Shown here: piece after piece, positions 44,523 through 53,641 of the stretch | Numbering within the stretch: the stretch's first letter is position 1 | Layout: the number at the start of each line of letters is the position of its first letter | Assembly (NCBI GenBank): GCA_039977295.1 | Contig: JBDWDN010000007.1 | Location: forward strand, 1-64,000 | Source of the DNA: Hellea sp039977295 | Lineage (GTDB): Bacteria; Pseudomonadota; Alphaproteobacteria; Caulobacterales; Maricaulaceae | Reading direction: 5' to 3' | DNA: 64,000 nt | Notes under the pieces: generated by a model | The model's input: the letters and a program-made list of their open reading frames with translations, nothing else | What the model was told of the DNA's origin: nothing | Database searches by the model: none | Position numbers and translations under genes: made by a program

Positions 44523-45890
44523 TTAAGCTGGGAGCAAGATAAGAACTGCGAATCCGAGGAAAGCAAAAAAACCGACAATATCGGTTACAGTTGTTACAAA
44601 TACAGATGACGCCACCGCAGGGTCAGCGCCGAATTTTTTTAGGCCTAGCGGCACTAAGATACCCGCAAGCCCTGCAAAGACATGATTAATTATCATCGCA
44701 ATGAAGGCGACGAGCGCAAGCTGAGGATCGCGGAACCAAACATAAGCAATGGCAGCTAGGGCCACAGCAAAGATAACGCCGATCATAGCCGCCGCATAAC
44801 CCTCGCGGCGAACGGCGCGCCAAGACGTGCGTTGGTTCAGATCTTTTTCGGTGAGGTTACGGACCGCCACGGTCAAAGCCTGGGTCCCTGCATTGCCGCC
44901 CATCGAGGCAACAATCGGCATCAATACGGCAAGGGCCACAATTTCATCAATCGCATAATCAAATTGAGCGATGACCAGCGAGGCCAGAATAGCTGTTAGG
45001 AGGTTAATGAATAACCACGGTGCACGCGCTTTCACTGTGTCGAGCGCCGTATCCGTTACGCCAGATTCGGTCACGCCCGCCAGCGCTAGCATGTCTTCCT
45101 TGTTTTCATCTTGAATGATTTCGATAATATCATCGACGGTCATCATCCCTGAAAGCCGACCCGTTTCGTCAATAACAGGCGCAGAAATCAGATTGTATTT
45201 TTCAAACAAATATGCGGCGTCTTCTTGATCCATCGACTGCTCAATCGTGACCAAATTCCCATCCATAATTGAGTCTAGCGTTACATCCCGATTATGACGC
45301 ATCACTTTTGAGACGGGCACAAACCCAATCGGCTTAAAGGCTGTATCAACGATGTAGATGTTAAAAAACACGTCAGGTAAGCGCTCGGAAGATGACCGCA
45401 TATGATCAATCGCATCCCCCACAGTCCAAAATGGGGGCGCCGCCACGAATTCGCGCTGCATGAGACGACCAATTGTCTCTTCATCAAAGTCGAGCGAGGC
45501 TTGCAGCGAAGCGCGGTCAGCAGGCGCAAGAGCCTCCATGACCTCATCACGCTGAGCATCATCCATCTCCTCAATAATTTGAGTTGCTTCGTCATTATCC
45601 AGGTCAGTAATTGCGTCCGCAAGTTGATCCGACGATATAAGAGGAAGAATATCCTCAACCACCTCATCCTCAAGCTCGGTTAGAACATCACCCGTAATGA
45701 GCTCAGGCGCGCGCTCAATCAGGTTTTCGCGCTGGTCTGTTGTCAGCTCTTCAAATTGGTCGGAAAAGTCCGCAGGATGCATATCCCCCGCAAGGAATTC
45801 CAGTGCGCCGGTTTCTTGATCAAGCAGCGCTTTGGCGATCTTATTCTCGTCAATATCAGGGTCGCGGTCTATGGGTGTATCAGTACTCAT
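44523..45890 (-). CDS. mgtE: Magnesium transporter MgtE
   Basis: A 455-residue magnesium channel/transporter of the inner membrane. In order: an acidic MgtE N-terminal superhelix (about 20-135, rich in DQRxxxxE), paired CBS domains (about 140-260) that sense cytoplasmic magnesium, a connecting helix, and five membrane helices from about residue 290, including VLMPIVASMGGNAGTQALTV, the pore-lining segment. The gene diverges from the prepilin peptidase gene 102 bases away. Confidence 0.95.
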   Translation of the reverse strand: MSTDTPIDRDPDIDENKIAKALLDQETGALEFLAGDMHPADFSDQFEELTTDQRENLIERAPELITGDVLTELEDEVVEDILPLISSDQLADAITDLDNDEATQIIEEMDDAQRDEVMEALAPADRASLQASLDFDEETIGRLMQREFVAAPPFWTVGDAIDHMRSSSERLPDVFFNIYIVDTAFKPIGFVPVSKVMRHNRDVTLDSIMDGNLVTIEQSMDQEDAAYLFEKYNLISAPVIDETGRLSGMMTVDDIIEIIQDENKEDMLALAGVTESGVTDTALDTVKARAPWLFINLLTAILASLVIAQFDYAIDEIVALAVLMPIVASMGGNAGTQALTVAVRNLTEKDLNQRTSWRAVRREGYAAAMIGVIFAVALAAIAYVWFRDPQLALVAFIAMIINHVFAGLAGILVPLGLKKFGADPAVASSVFVTTVTDIVGFFAFLGFAVLILLPA

Positions 45891-45991
45891 TGCCGCCTCC
45901 TTTACTGAATCGCTTTATTATATTGGCTCGGTTATTGGGCCTTATGGCGGGAAGTCTTGCGAAATCAAAGCGGAAAGGCCAAAGAAACGGC

Positions 45992-46459
45992 ATGTTTATC
46001 GACGCGGCATCACTTTTATTCGGCCTAGCTCTTTTGGCCTGTCTTATCGCGCTGTCATGGACGGATATTAAACATTACCGCCTCCCTGACATCTTCACAT
46101 TTCCTTTAATGGGACTGGGGGTGCTACAAGGCTACTTAGCCCAAGATTTGCAGTCACGGCTCATCGGCATGGCATTAGGTTACCTTGCGTTTCTATCGAT
46201 TGAATACGGCTTTAAAGCCTTGCGCGGAAAAGACGGACTTGGGCGCGGGGACGCAAAGCTTCTTGCCGCTGGCGGGGCTTGGTGCGGATGGATGGGTCTG
46301 CCCTTTATCGTGCTCATTGCGAGCGGCTTTGGATTGCTCGCCGCGCTAATGCCCTCGGTTAGAAGATCAGCCGAGAATGAACGCATACCCTTTGGGCCAT
46401 TTTTGGCCTTTGGGATTTTTATGGTTTGGGCCGCAAATATTTATGTTCATTCCCAATAA
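45992..46459 (+). CDS. gspO: Short prepilin peptidase (A24 family), likely for the type II secretion system
   Basis: A membrane aspartic peptidase that cleaves prepilin leader peptides. The catalytic aspartates are Asp25 (LSWTDIKHYRLPD) and Asp87 in GRGDAKLL, the GxGD motif. At 156 residues it lacks the N-terminal zinc/methyltransferase domain of classic GspO/PilD and resembles the CpaA/TadV-like short forms. Neighbouring gspN-D-C suggest that it serves the type II system, but a Flp/Tad pilus role is possible. The frame extends upstream into the mgtE region; ATG 45992 is the start consistent with the fold. Confidence 0.85.
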   Translation: MFIDAASLLFGLALLACLIALSWTDIKHYRLPDIFTFPLMGLGVLQGYLAQDLQSRLIGMALGYLAFLSIEYGFKALRGKDGLGRGDAKLLAAGGAWCGWMGLPFIVLIASGFGLLAALMPSVRRSAENERIPFGPFLAFGIFMVWAANIYVHSQ

Positions 46460-46473
46460 TGAGATAAGCTAAT

Positions 46474-46929
46474 TTAGATATCTGGCTGACAGGCGTAAAA
46501 CCCAACAATAGGCACAATCTTTTCCCAGCCATCAGCATCCAGACTTATCAATCGGCCAGATTTGTAACGTGTGCCCTCTTCGATCTGTTGCGGTGACAGC
46601 AATGTTAAAGACAAAGATTTTCCATTTTCATCCCTGAATTCACGGCTGCGCGCGGGCGGGACTGTTGGGTTCTTTTCCGTTAATAAGACTTCTTTGCCGC
46701 CGCTCAAATAGGTGATCTGAGACTCCTTCGCAAAAAGCGTGAATGTTTTCGCGGCATCTGCCGTCCAAACATAAAGCCCGCATTCGCCTGGCGCTAAAGT
46801 TTTCTCGGCTAGTCCTGAGGTCAAAAGCCCAAAAGACCCATCAGCCTCTGGGGCAGGCGCGGGCTTATCTTTCGGCGCCGTAGCGCAGCTGGCCAAAACA
46901 AGTCCCAAAGCTAGAATAAATAAACGCAT
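46474..46929 (-). CDS. Small lipoprotein at the end of the gsp operon
   Basis: A protein of about 151 residues with a lipoprotein signal (MRLFILALGLVLASC). The mature part has two cysteines (GECGLY and FYACQPD) and no domain I can name. ATG 46929 lies eight bases after the gspN stop with AAGG upstream; a start at 46947 would overlap gspN. Its position makes a secretion-accessory role such as a pilotin possible, but that is inference from context only. Confidence 0.75.
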   Translation of the reverse strand: MRLFILALGLVLASCATAPKDKPAPAPEADGSFGLLTSGLAEKTLAPGECGLYVWTADAAKTFTLFAKESQITYLSGGKEVLLTEKNPTVPPARSREFRDENGKSLSLTLLSPQQIEEGTRYKSGRLISLDADGWEKIVPIVGFYACQPDI

Positions 46930-46937
46930 AGGCGACC

Positions 46938-47645
46938 TTAACGCCATTGCCCCTGCTCTGTCAGCTTATATTCGCGGCCCAAAGCTTCGAAACCGTAAAG
47001 CGGTAGGACGACGCCTGCTTCGGCTTGATTCGTTTGAACGGTAATATTCGCCGCGTAACCGCCATTCGGGCTTAACCGCAAATCTGCACGAACAATCTGG
47101 CCATTTTCTTGCCCCGAAAGCTTAGCGATTAAGTCACCGCCCTCGCAGCTTATCGGCCCCGCCAGCTTTGGCCCGCGCCACTGCCAACGGGACTGATTAG
47201 CCGTAAGGAAATCCGTGGAGCTTTGTCCAGCCGCTGTAGCGCATCCGCCGTCTTTTATTTTTAAATCCGACACACGAATACTGACCTGTCCCGCGAGTTC
47301 TTTGAGGCGGCCATCCCGCGTCGGAAGCTTGGCAAGCGTTCCGCTAAACCGAACATCTTTGAGCTGGTTTCGCGACGCTTGCCCTGAAAGCGCCATAGCA
47401 GGTGATTGGGTGTTAAAGCTTAACGGCAAGCCGCCCGTGATCAGGGCTTTTGGATTAAGCTTAAAATTCGCCGCTCCTAGATAATCTAGGCCATTTACGC
47501 GGCCATTCCAAACCGTCCCAGAATACTGAATATCTTGGCCAAGACCTTTTGGCATAAAGGACGGCGCGACCCAAGATAGGGGGAGTTGAGACACAAGCGC
47601 AGCTAATGCGCCTAAGCCAGCTAATAAAAAATAGCGTTTCCGCAT
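46938..47645 (-). CDS. gspN: Type II secretion system protein N
   Basis: GspN is an accessory inner-membrane-anchored protein of type II secretion. The 235 residues carry an N-terminal membrane helix (about 5-25), followed by the family-typical VWNGRVNGLDYLGAANFKLNP and, near the C-terminus, LYGFEALGREYKLTEQGQWR. It starts five bases after gspD, so the genes are clearly in an operon. Sequence conservation in GspN is low; the gspC-gspD context secures the call. Confidence 0.9.
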   Translation of the reverse strand: MRKRYFLLAGLGALAALVSQLPLSWVAPSFMPKGLGQDIQYSGTVWNGRVNGLDYLGAANFKLNPKALITGGLPLSFNTQSPAMALSGQASRNQLKDVRFSGTLAKLPTRDGRLKELAGQVSIRVSDLKIKDGGCATAAGQSSTDFLTANQSRWQWRGPKLAGPISCEGGDLIAKLSGQENGQIVRADLRLSPNGGYAANITVQTNQAEAGVVLPLYGFEALGREYKLTEQGQWR

Positions 47646-47650
47646 GAGGA

Positions 47651-49564
47651 TTACTGCCCGTTAGTTATCCGGCGCGCTGGCGCTTCGAGGCCCGCAATAT
47701 AATCATCTATCTTGGATGAGGTCCTGCCGGATTGATTAATATCTTCAATACGTGCACGGTTTAAGAGGTCTTGTGTGAGCGGCCGCGCATCAGACGCGTT
47801 ACGAATAATCTTGGGCCGTAAAAACACCATCAAATTGGTCTTCTTGCGCGATTTACCCTTAGACTGAAAGGCTCTGCCAAGAACTGGGATATCACCTAAA
47901 ATTGGCACCTTCGCGATATCGATTTGCTCGTCATCTTGGAGCAATCCGCCAAGAACAATAATCTCGCCGTCATTTGCAAGAACCGTCGTCGCAATCTCGC
48001 GCTTATTGGTGACAAAATCAGAGGATAGAGAGGTGATTGCGCCTGCAATAGAGGAGACCTCTTGCTTAATCTCAAGCCGAATAACGTCGCCTTCGGAAAT
48101 CTGCGGCAAGACTTCGAGCTTAATACCGACTTCCTTACGTTCAAAGGTTCGGAAAGGATTCGCATTGGCAGTGCCAAGCCCAAGACTTTCGCCTGTCGTA
48201 ATCGGGATTTCTTGTCCCACAAGGAAAGTCGCTGGAACATTATCAAGTGTCGTCACAAATGGCGTAGAGAGTATATTAGAATCCTCATCTGTTTCAAGCG
48301 CGTTTACGACAACCGAATAAAGCGTATCATTACTGACGCCCGCAAATCCTGCAATGCCGCCATCAAGTCCGACGAGGGAGCTCACCAAACCCGCTTGCTC
48401 TTCTGTTGTAAATCCGTCCTGAGCGCCTGCGGCCAATGCCGCAACACCTAAAATATTAGGCGCAGCGCGAGAGAAATTTGAGGAAAGAAGCGGCACATTA
48501 TTTCCGTTCAGCCCCGCCAGCGCAAACTCAACGCCCAGTTCTTTGGCCGTCGTATCTGAAATTTCCACGATAATGGCTTCAACTAAAACTTGAGGACGGC
48601 GCACATCAAGGCGGCGAATAATTTGCTCAAGCGCCGCTTGCGTTTCGCCCGACGCGCTGATGACGAGCGTATTACTCCCAGGCTCATAAGCAACTGTCGG
48701 AACGGGCTGACCTTCGCGTTGATAGGCCGGCAGTAAAGTGTTCAAAAGCTCGATGATGGATTCGCCATCCGCAAAACGTAGCGGCATAACGCTGACCGCG
48801 CCGCGCGGAGAAGATCCGCCAACATCCATGGACTCAAGGATAGGCTTTATCTTTGCCAGTTCCGCATAAGAACCTTGGAGGATGATGCTGTTGGATCCCG
48901 GAATAGCGACAACGCGGTAACCTGGCTTGGGGCCGCCCAATACCTTCAAGGCCTCTTCGGCATCGATTGCTGAGAGGTTGGTCAGGCGAACAGTTTCCAT
49001 AACGGTATCATTAACATCCATGGCTTTGATAATTTCGCGGGCTTTACGTAGATTTTCAGGAAAATCTGTAATCACCAAAACATTACCGCCTGGATTAGCC
49101 GTGAGTTGGCCCTGGCTATGCATAACAGGTTTTATCAGACGCGCCGCTTCAGCAGCGTCCGTATTGGATAGCTTAATCACCGTCGTCGCAAACCGGCCAT
49201 TAATGCCATTACCTTCGGTAAACGGCGCGTCTTGCGCCGCGCCTTGGATAAGTGTGACCCGGTATTCGCCAGTCGCCGTCCGCACTAAGGTGTATCCATG
49301 GACGCGCATAACATCCTTAAAAACTTCAAACACTTCACCTTTGGACAATGACTGTTCGGATGAAATGGTAACTTTGCCCTGCACGCGCGGATCAACGATA
49401 AAGGTCTTGCCTGTCACCATAGACACGTCATTGATAAAGGCGCGAATATCCGCCTGCTGCATCGTTATGAGGTGATCACCCGCCGCGAAGCTGGGCGCGC
49501 TCATGCCGCCCATAACGCTCGCCAAAACAAAACCAGCCGTGAATAATTTTTGCTTGATACCCAT
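47651..49564 (-). CDS. gspD: Type II secretion secretin
   Basis: Forms the outer-membrane gate of the type II secretion system. The 637 residues have a signal peptide (cleavage after FAA, about residue 28), periplasmic N0-N3 domains (ADIRAFINDVSMVTGKTF, then KH-like repeats with GNVLVITDFPENL and GSNSIILQGSYAEL) and the C-terminal secretin barrel (VEAIIVEISD, ILSTPFVTTLDN, VLANDGEIIVLGGLL, VPILGDIPVLGRAFQSK). The gspC stop and gspD start overlap as TAATG (49562-49566). Confidence 0.96.
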   Translation of the reverse strand: MGIKQKLFTAGFVLASVMGGMSAPSFAAGDHLITMQQADIRAFINDVSMVTGKTFIVDPRVQGKVTISSEQSLSKGEVFEVFKDVMRVHGYTLVRTATGEYRVTLIQGAAQDAPFTEGNGINGRFATTVIKLSNTDAAEAARLIKPVMHSQGQLTANPGGNVLVITDFPENLRKAREIIKAMDVNDTVMETVRLTNLSAIDAEEALKVLGGPKPGYRVVAIPGSNSIILQGSYAELAKIKPILESMDVGGSSPRGAVSVMPLRFADGESIIELLNTLLPAYQREGQPVPTVAYEPGSNTLVISASGETQAALEQIIRRLDVRRPQVLVEAIIVEISDTTAKELGVEFALAGLNGNNVPLLSSNFSRAAPNILGVAALAAGAQDGFTTEEQAGLVSSLVGLDGGIAGFAGVSNDTLYSVVVNALETDEDSNILSTPFVTTLDNVPATFLVGQEIPITTGESLGLGTANANPFRTFERKEVGIKLEVLPQISEGDVIRLEIKQEVSSIAGAITSLSSDFVTNKREIATTVLANDGEIIVLGGLLQDDEQIDIAKVPILGDIPVLGRAFQSKGKSRKKTNLMVFLRPKIIRNASDARPLTQDLLNRARIEDINQSGRTSSKIDDYIAGLEAPARRITNGQ

Positions 49565-50439
49565 TATGGTGTTCCTAGCTTTATTGTGCGTATTTGACCA
49601 TTCCTAAGAACAGTCACCTCAGTCCCGCCGCTTTGCGCGGCTTTCTCAAACAATGCCAGAAAGTCTGGTCGGCCTCTCGTAATATCTGTACCGCCAATTT
49701 GCGTGACGATATCGCCCTTCGCAAAGCCAAAGGGTTTAAGATCAACGCCCGGCCGGTTAGCCTTCACAGAATAGCCTTTAAGCTGCCCGTCTTTCATGAC
49801 GCGGCGCAGGGATATGTTCTGAAATAAGGTGCTAACATCTGCTGAAATAGCGGTGGGCTCACCCGAATTTTTACCTTGCGGCGCTACCTTACGGCCTGGC
49901 ACTTTAACGGCTACGGAGGTTTTAGAAGGCTCCGCGTCAGCCGTCTTGACCATTAAGCCCGTCTCTTCGCCCCGCTCAAAAGTTAAGCGTTGTATTTGGC
50001 CATCCACATTGAGCACAATGAAGGCTTTATTGACCGCCTGCAATGTCACGCCAGGGACGATCTCATCCTCCAGGCGGTAATTACCTTCTTTGCCGTCAGG
50101 CGTGCGCAAAATAGCAGTGCCATTTGGGCCTGCGGTGCGGCCTGTCAGTTTTAAATTTAATGTCGTTTCCGGAGCATCCTCTCCGACTTCGGCAATCACT
50201 TCGATCTCGGGCGCGACGGCGCGGTTGAAAGGGTCTGTTGTAAAGGTAAAGCTTTGCGCGCCGCCTCTGGCTGGAGATTGAGCAGATACAGGTCCCGCCG
50301 CGGGAGATTTCCAAACGCTTTCTGGCGCGGTGAGGGTTATGACGGCTTTGAAGATAACAAAGCCAAGCGCGGCCACAAGCCCGGCCCCGAGAAGCCGGAC
50401 CGCCCATGTCATGGTCTTATGTGGTGTGGCTTGCGCCAT
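49564..50439 (-). CDS. gspC: Type II secretion system protein C
   Basis: Inner-membrane protein linking the assembly platform to the secretin. The 291 residues have a single membrane helix (about 14-32), a proline/alanine linker, an HR domain (about 85-170, LKLTGRTAGPNGTAILRTPDG) that contacts GspD, and a C-terminal PDZ domain (about 200-290; GFAKGDIVTQIGGTDITRG). It starts the gspC-gspD-gspN-lipoprotein operon. Confidence 0.93.
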   Translation of the reverse strand: MAQATPHKTMTWAVRLLGAGLVAALGFVIFKAVITLTAPESVWKSPAAGPVSAQSPARGGAQSFTFTTDPFNRAVAPEIEVIAEVGEDAPETTLNLKLTGRTAGPNGTAILRTPDGKEGNYRLEDEIVPGVTLQAVNKAFIVLNVDGQIQRLTFERGEETGLMVKTADAEPSKTSVAVKVPGRKVAPQGKNSGEPTAISADVSTLFQNISLRRVMKDGQLKGYSVKANRPGVDLKPFGFAKGDIVTQIGGTDITRGRPDFLALFEKAAQSGGTEVTVLRNGQIRTIKLGTP

Positions 50440-50507
50440 AAATTTCAGTCCTCCATTCGGGTGTAGAGATTAACTATACAACAGCTTCGCCGCGCGCATA
50501 GTAAATC

Positions 50508-52106
50508 TTACTTAATCTCCGCGCCAAGCATTTTACCCGCCTCCGCTTGTTCAAGTGACGGGCGGAAAGACGGCGCAACCCGCAAGCCGCCGCTAGCTTG
50601 CTCATAGGCATATCCCATAGCGACGACATTTTTGTCTGCGCCCGCCGCGCTCATGAATGAAACACCTGTTGGCAAACCTTTATAGGTTCCCATTGGCACG
50701 GTGATATGCGGATAACCCGCCACTGCTGCGATCCACCCAGCTCCCGTACCGCCCGGATAGGAATCGCCATACATATGATCGACAAGGAAAGTCGGCGCCG
50801 TGCTTGGCGCCATTAAAAAATCAACTTTATTATCTGCCATCATCTTATCAATACCGTTTTGCCGCGTTGCCTTTAAAACTAGCGCCAAGCCCTTCACATA
50901 TTCCTCAGTGCTCAAATCACCCAAAGCCTCAGAGGCTTCTAAGATAGATTGATCAAAGACCGCCATTTCGCGGGGATCGTTTTTATTAAACTCTATAAGG
51001 TCCGCAAGGGAACGCGTTTTGACGGCCTTTGTTGTTGATGCAAGGTAATCATTCAGCGTCGCCTTAAACTCATATTTCAAAACGTCATATGACGCCTTGC
51101 CAAATCCGTCGCCCGGCCCCCATTCCTCAATATCTACAAGAACAAAGCCTTTTCGTTTCAAATCTTCTAAAGCAATGTCGAAATTTGCTTGGACGCCAGG
51201 ATTACTGCCTTTGGCAAAATTTAGAACGCCAATACGCGTCGCGCTCGGATCAAGACTGTCCAAAGCGGAAACATAGCTCCCGTCATTCTCTGTTAGCGCG
51301 TCCATCATCATGGCTGTCCCCTTAACGGTCAGCGTCATAGGCCCCGCCGTGTCTTGGGTGGAAGAGATTGGCACGATGAGCTCTTGCGAAATGACGCCAA
51401 CGGTTGGCTTAAACCCGACGATGCCGTTCATGGCAGAGGGACAAATTATGGACCCATTCGTTTCCGTGCCGATAGCCGCTGCAACAATACCCGAGGCCAC
51501 AGCCGCGCCGCTGCCTGAGCTAGATCCACAAGGGGAACGGTTAAGGGCATGGGGGTTTCGCACTTGTCCGCGCACCGCAGACCAACCGCTGACTGAATCT
51601 TCAGAACGAAAATTGGCCCATTGTGAGAGATTTGCTTTCCCCAAAATAACAGCGCCATTTGCGCGTAGCTTGGCGGCAAGCGGCGCGTCACGTCCGTTTT
51701 TATTATCAGCCAAGGCCCAGCTGCCCGCTGTCGTCGGCATATCATCTTTGGTCTCGATATTGTCTTTCAGCAAAACAGGGATCCCGTGCATCGCCCCCCT
51801 AAGATTTCCCTCAGCGCGTTCAGCATCAAGCGCCTTAGCAATGTCCATCGCAGCAGGGTTTAGAGACAACACGCTTTGCAAAGTCGGGCCATTGCGGTCA
51901 ATAGCATCGATACGCGCCAGGCTTTGCTTGACGAGCGTTTCAGAGGACGTTCCAGCAGCGGGGAGCGCCGGCGCGAAAACGGTCTTAGCCGCTTCCACGG
52001 TCTCAGCTTTTTCAGCTGGCACGGAGGCCGTATTCCCTCCGCATCCAGATGCCATCAAAACGGCAAAGCCCGCCGAAACGACCCCTGTTGATTTCAAATA
52101 AGCCAT
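50508..52106 (-). CDS. Amidase-signature-family lipoprotein
   Basis: A 532-residue amidase with a lipoprotein signal (LMASGC, Cys22). The Ser-cisSer-Lys triad is visible: Lys114 (VLLKDNIET), the Ser cluster at 195-197 (CGSSSGSGAAVASG) and Ser219 (GTETNGSII). It hydrolyses an amide bond in the periplasm; the substrate is unknown. GatA is excluded because the protein is secreted and no gatB or gatC is nearby. It is 92 bases downstream of the DUF1501 gene and just upstream of gspC on the same strand. Confidence 0.92.
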   Translation of the reverse strand: MAYLKSTGVVSAGFAVLMASGCGGNTASVPAEKAETVEAAKTVFAPALPAAGTSSETLVKQSLARIDAIDRNGPTLQSVLSLNPAAMDIAKALDAERAEGNLRGAMHGIPVLLKDNIETKDDMPTTAGSWALADNKNGRDAPLAAKLRANGAVILGKANLSQWANFRSEDSVSGWSAVRGQVRNPHALNRSPCGSSSGSGAAVASGIVAAAIGTETNGSIICPSAMNGIVGFKPTVGVISQELIVPISSTQDTAGPMTLTVKGTAMMMDALTENDGSYVSALDSLDPSATRIGVLNFAKGSNPGVQANFDIALEDLKRKGFVLVDIEEWGPGDGFGKASYDVLKYEFKATLNDYLASTTKAVKTRSLADLIEFNKNDPREMAVFDQSILEASEALGDLSTEEYVKGLALVLKATRQNGIDKMMADNKVDFLMAPSTAPTFLVDHMYGDSYPGGTGAGWIAAVAGYPHITVPMGTYKGLPTGVSFMSAAGADKNVVAMGYAYEQASGGLRVAPSFRPSLEQAEAGKMLGAEIK

Positions 52107-52198
52107 ACAAACCTCCCAATATATGTTTTGGGAGATTAAAGCCGATTAACCCGTCATTTGAAAGCGCTTTCGTAAGGCCCACGACCCAGACTCAGGAG

Positions 52199-53632
52199 CT
52201 AACTACTTCCAGATGAGAAAAATCCTAAATCTTTTTGAGAGAAGTTACTTAGATTTGGCAAAGCCTCATTCAATTCACCTTGGTCAAGTCCGAACCAGCC
52301 GCCGAGCGTCGCGGCATATTGCTCAACTGAAACAGATGGAATTAATCGTCCTCGGCTATTGGTATAGCTTTCGGCGCCGAGGTCATATTCAGGGAGGGTT
52401 CCATATATTTTCTTGCCTTGCACTGCGCCGCCAACGACCAAGTGATGCGCGCCCCAGCCATGATCTGTGCCGTCGCCATTATCGATGGCCGTGCGGCCAA
52501 AATCGGACCCTGTAAATAATGTGACACTGTCTGCAAGGCCTAGCTCAACCATCGCCGCTTGGAAGGCGGCAATAGAGGTAGAGATTTGCGCTTGAAGGAC
52601 CGGCATGGAATTCTTCTGATTATCATGCGTATCGAAGCCGCCAATCGACACAAAGAATATCTGGCGTCTCACATTTAGCGCGCCGCGCACGGCAATCGTA
52701 TTTGCCACAGTCTGAAGCTGCTCGCCTAATTTACTGGCGGGGAATTCAGTCGAAAGGCTTAAGCCGCCTTCAATCGCCTCTTTATAGGTTTCCACATTTT
52801 CTATGGCCCGGCGGTTCACCCCTATCATGTCTTGATGGTATAGATTCTTTGACGTCACATCTACACTGGCGAGGTGATCACGAATGACCGCTCTGGCGGC
52901 ATCTGAATGATAGCCAGATCCGAGGCGCCATTTCTGCCGCAATATATCCGCAGATTGGGGATTACTCGGAGCAGAGAATTGGCGAACACCATCACCCGAC
53001 AAAAAGATATCATTACCAGATGTTGAAACCGCCGCAAAAACGGGATTGGAAAGGGAATCGCCTTGTAAAGCCGCTTCCATGAAACGGCCACCCCATCCGC
53101 TTTGCGCGCCTTCTGTCCCAAAACTCATCCATGTCGATTGTTGGTCATTATGCGAGAATAATCTATCAGGTATTTGCGCCGAAAAATTATCCATTGTGGT
53201 GCGCGTCGTCGGCTCTATGAGGGGGCCAACATTTCCGACAATTGCCGCATTGCCTGCTTCAAACAAGCCTTGCAGACTGGACATTTCAGGCGCAAAGCCA
53301 AACTCCCGGCCGCCAAATTCAGCGTTATTGCTTGGATTTATTTTCAAGATATTGTCCCGATCACGCGAAGACGCACCGCTACCTACGCCGTAAGCCCCAA
53401 AAAGCCCTGGGCGTATATCCGCTAAGGCTTGGTGAGAGGCGGCATCTTTGGGCAGAATAAGGTCAAGACTGTCCATTCCGCCCTTAAAGAAGACGCAAAC
53501 CAAAGCTTTATAGCCTGATGTGTCAGCGGCGAAGGCCGATGAACTTCCCATTGCCGCCAAAAGGCCTGTGCCAGCCGCAAAGCCCATTGCGGAGGAAGAT
53601 TGAAGAAAACGTCTGCGATTAATATTAGCCAT
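52199..53632 (-). CDS. DUF1501 protein with Tat signal
   Basis: A 477-residue protein of the alkaline-phosphatase-like DUF1501 family. The N-terminus carries a twin-arginine signal (NRRRFLQSS, cleavage near AFA), so it is exported folded. Conserved blocks include FFKGGMDSLDLILP, NDQQSTW, GGFDTHDNQ, TLFTGSDFGRT and DHGWGAHHLVVGG. The activity is unknown. It starts nine bases after the DUF1800 gene, the standard pairing of these two families. Confidence 0.93.
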   Translation of the reverse strand: MANINRRRFLQSSSAMGFAAGTGLLAAMGSSSAFAADTSGYKALVCVFFKGGMDSLDLILPKDAASHQALADIRPGLFGAYGVGSGASSRDRDNILKINPSNNAEFGGREFGFAPEMSSLQGLFEAGNAAIVGNVGPLIEPTTRTTMDNFSAQIPDRLFSHNDQQSTWMSFGTEGAQSGWGGRFMEAALQGDSLSNPVFAAVSTSGNDIFLSGDGVRQFSAPSNPQSADILRQKWRLGSGYHSDAARAVIRDHLASVDVTSKNLYHQDMIGVNRRAIENVETYKEAIEGGLSLSTEFPASKLGEQLQTVANTIAVRGALNVRRQIFFVSIGGFDTHDNQKNSMPVLQAQISTSIAAFQAAMVELGLADSVTLFTGSDFGRTAIDNGDGTDHGWGAHHLVVGGAVQGKKIYGTLPEYDLGAESYTNSRGRLIPSVSVEQYAATLGGWFGLDQGELNEALPNLSNFSQKDLGFFSSGSS

Positions 53633-53641
53633 ATCTCTCTC

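Noticed and set aside
45740..45991. N-terminal extension of the prepilin peptidase frame into mgtE
   Set aside because: The extension overlaps the mgtE coding region and shows no A24 sequence; the membrane fold starts at ATG 45992.
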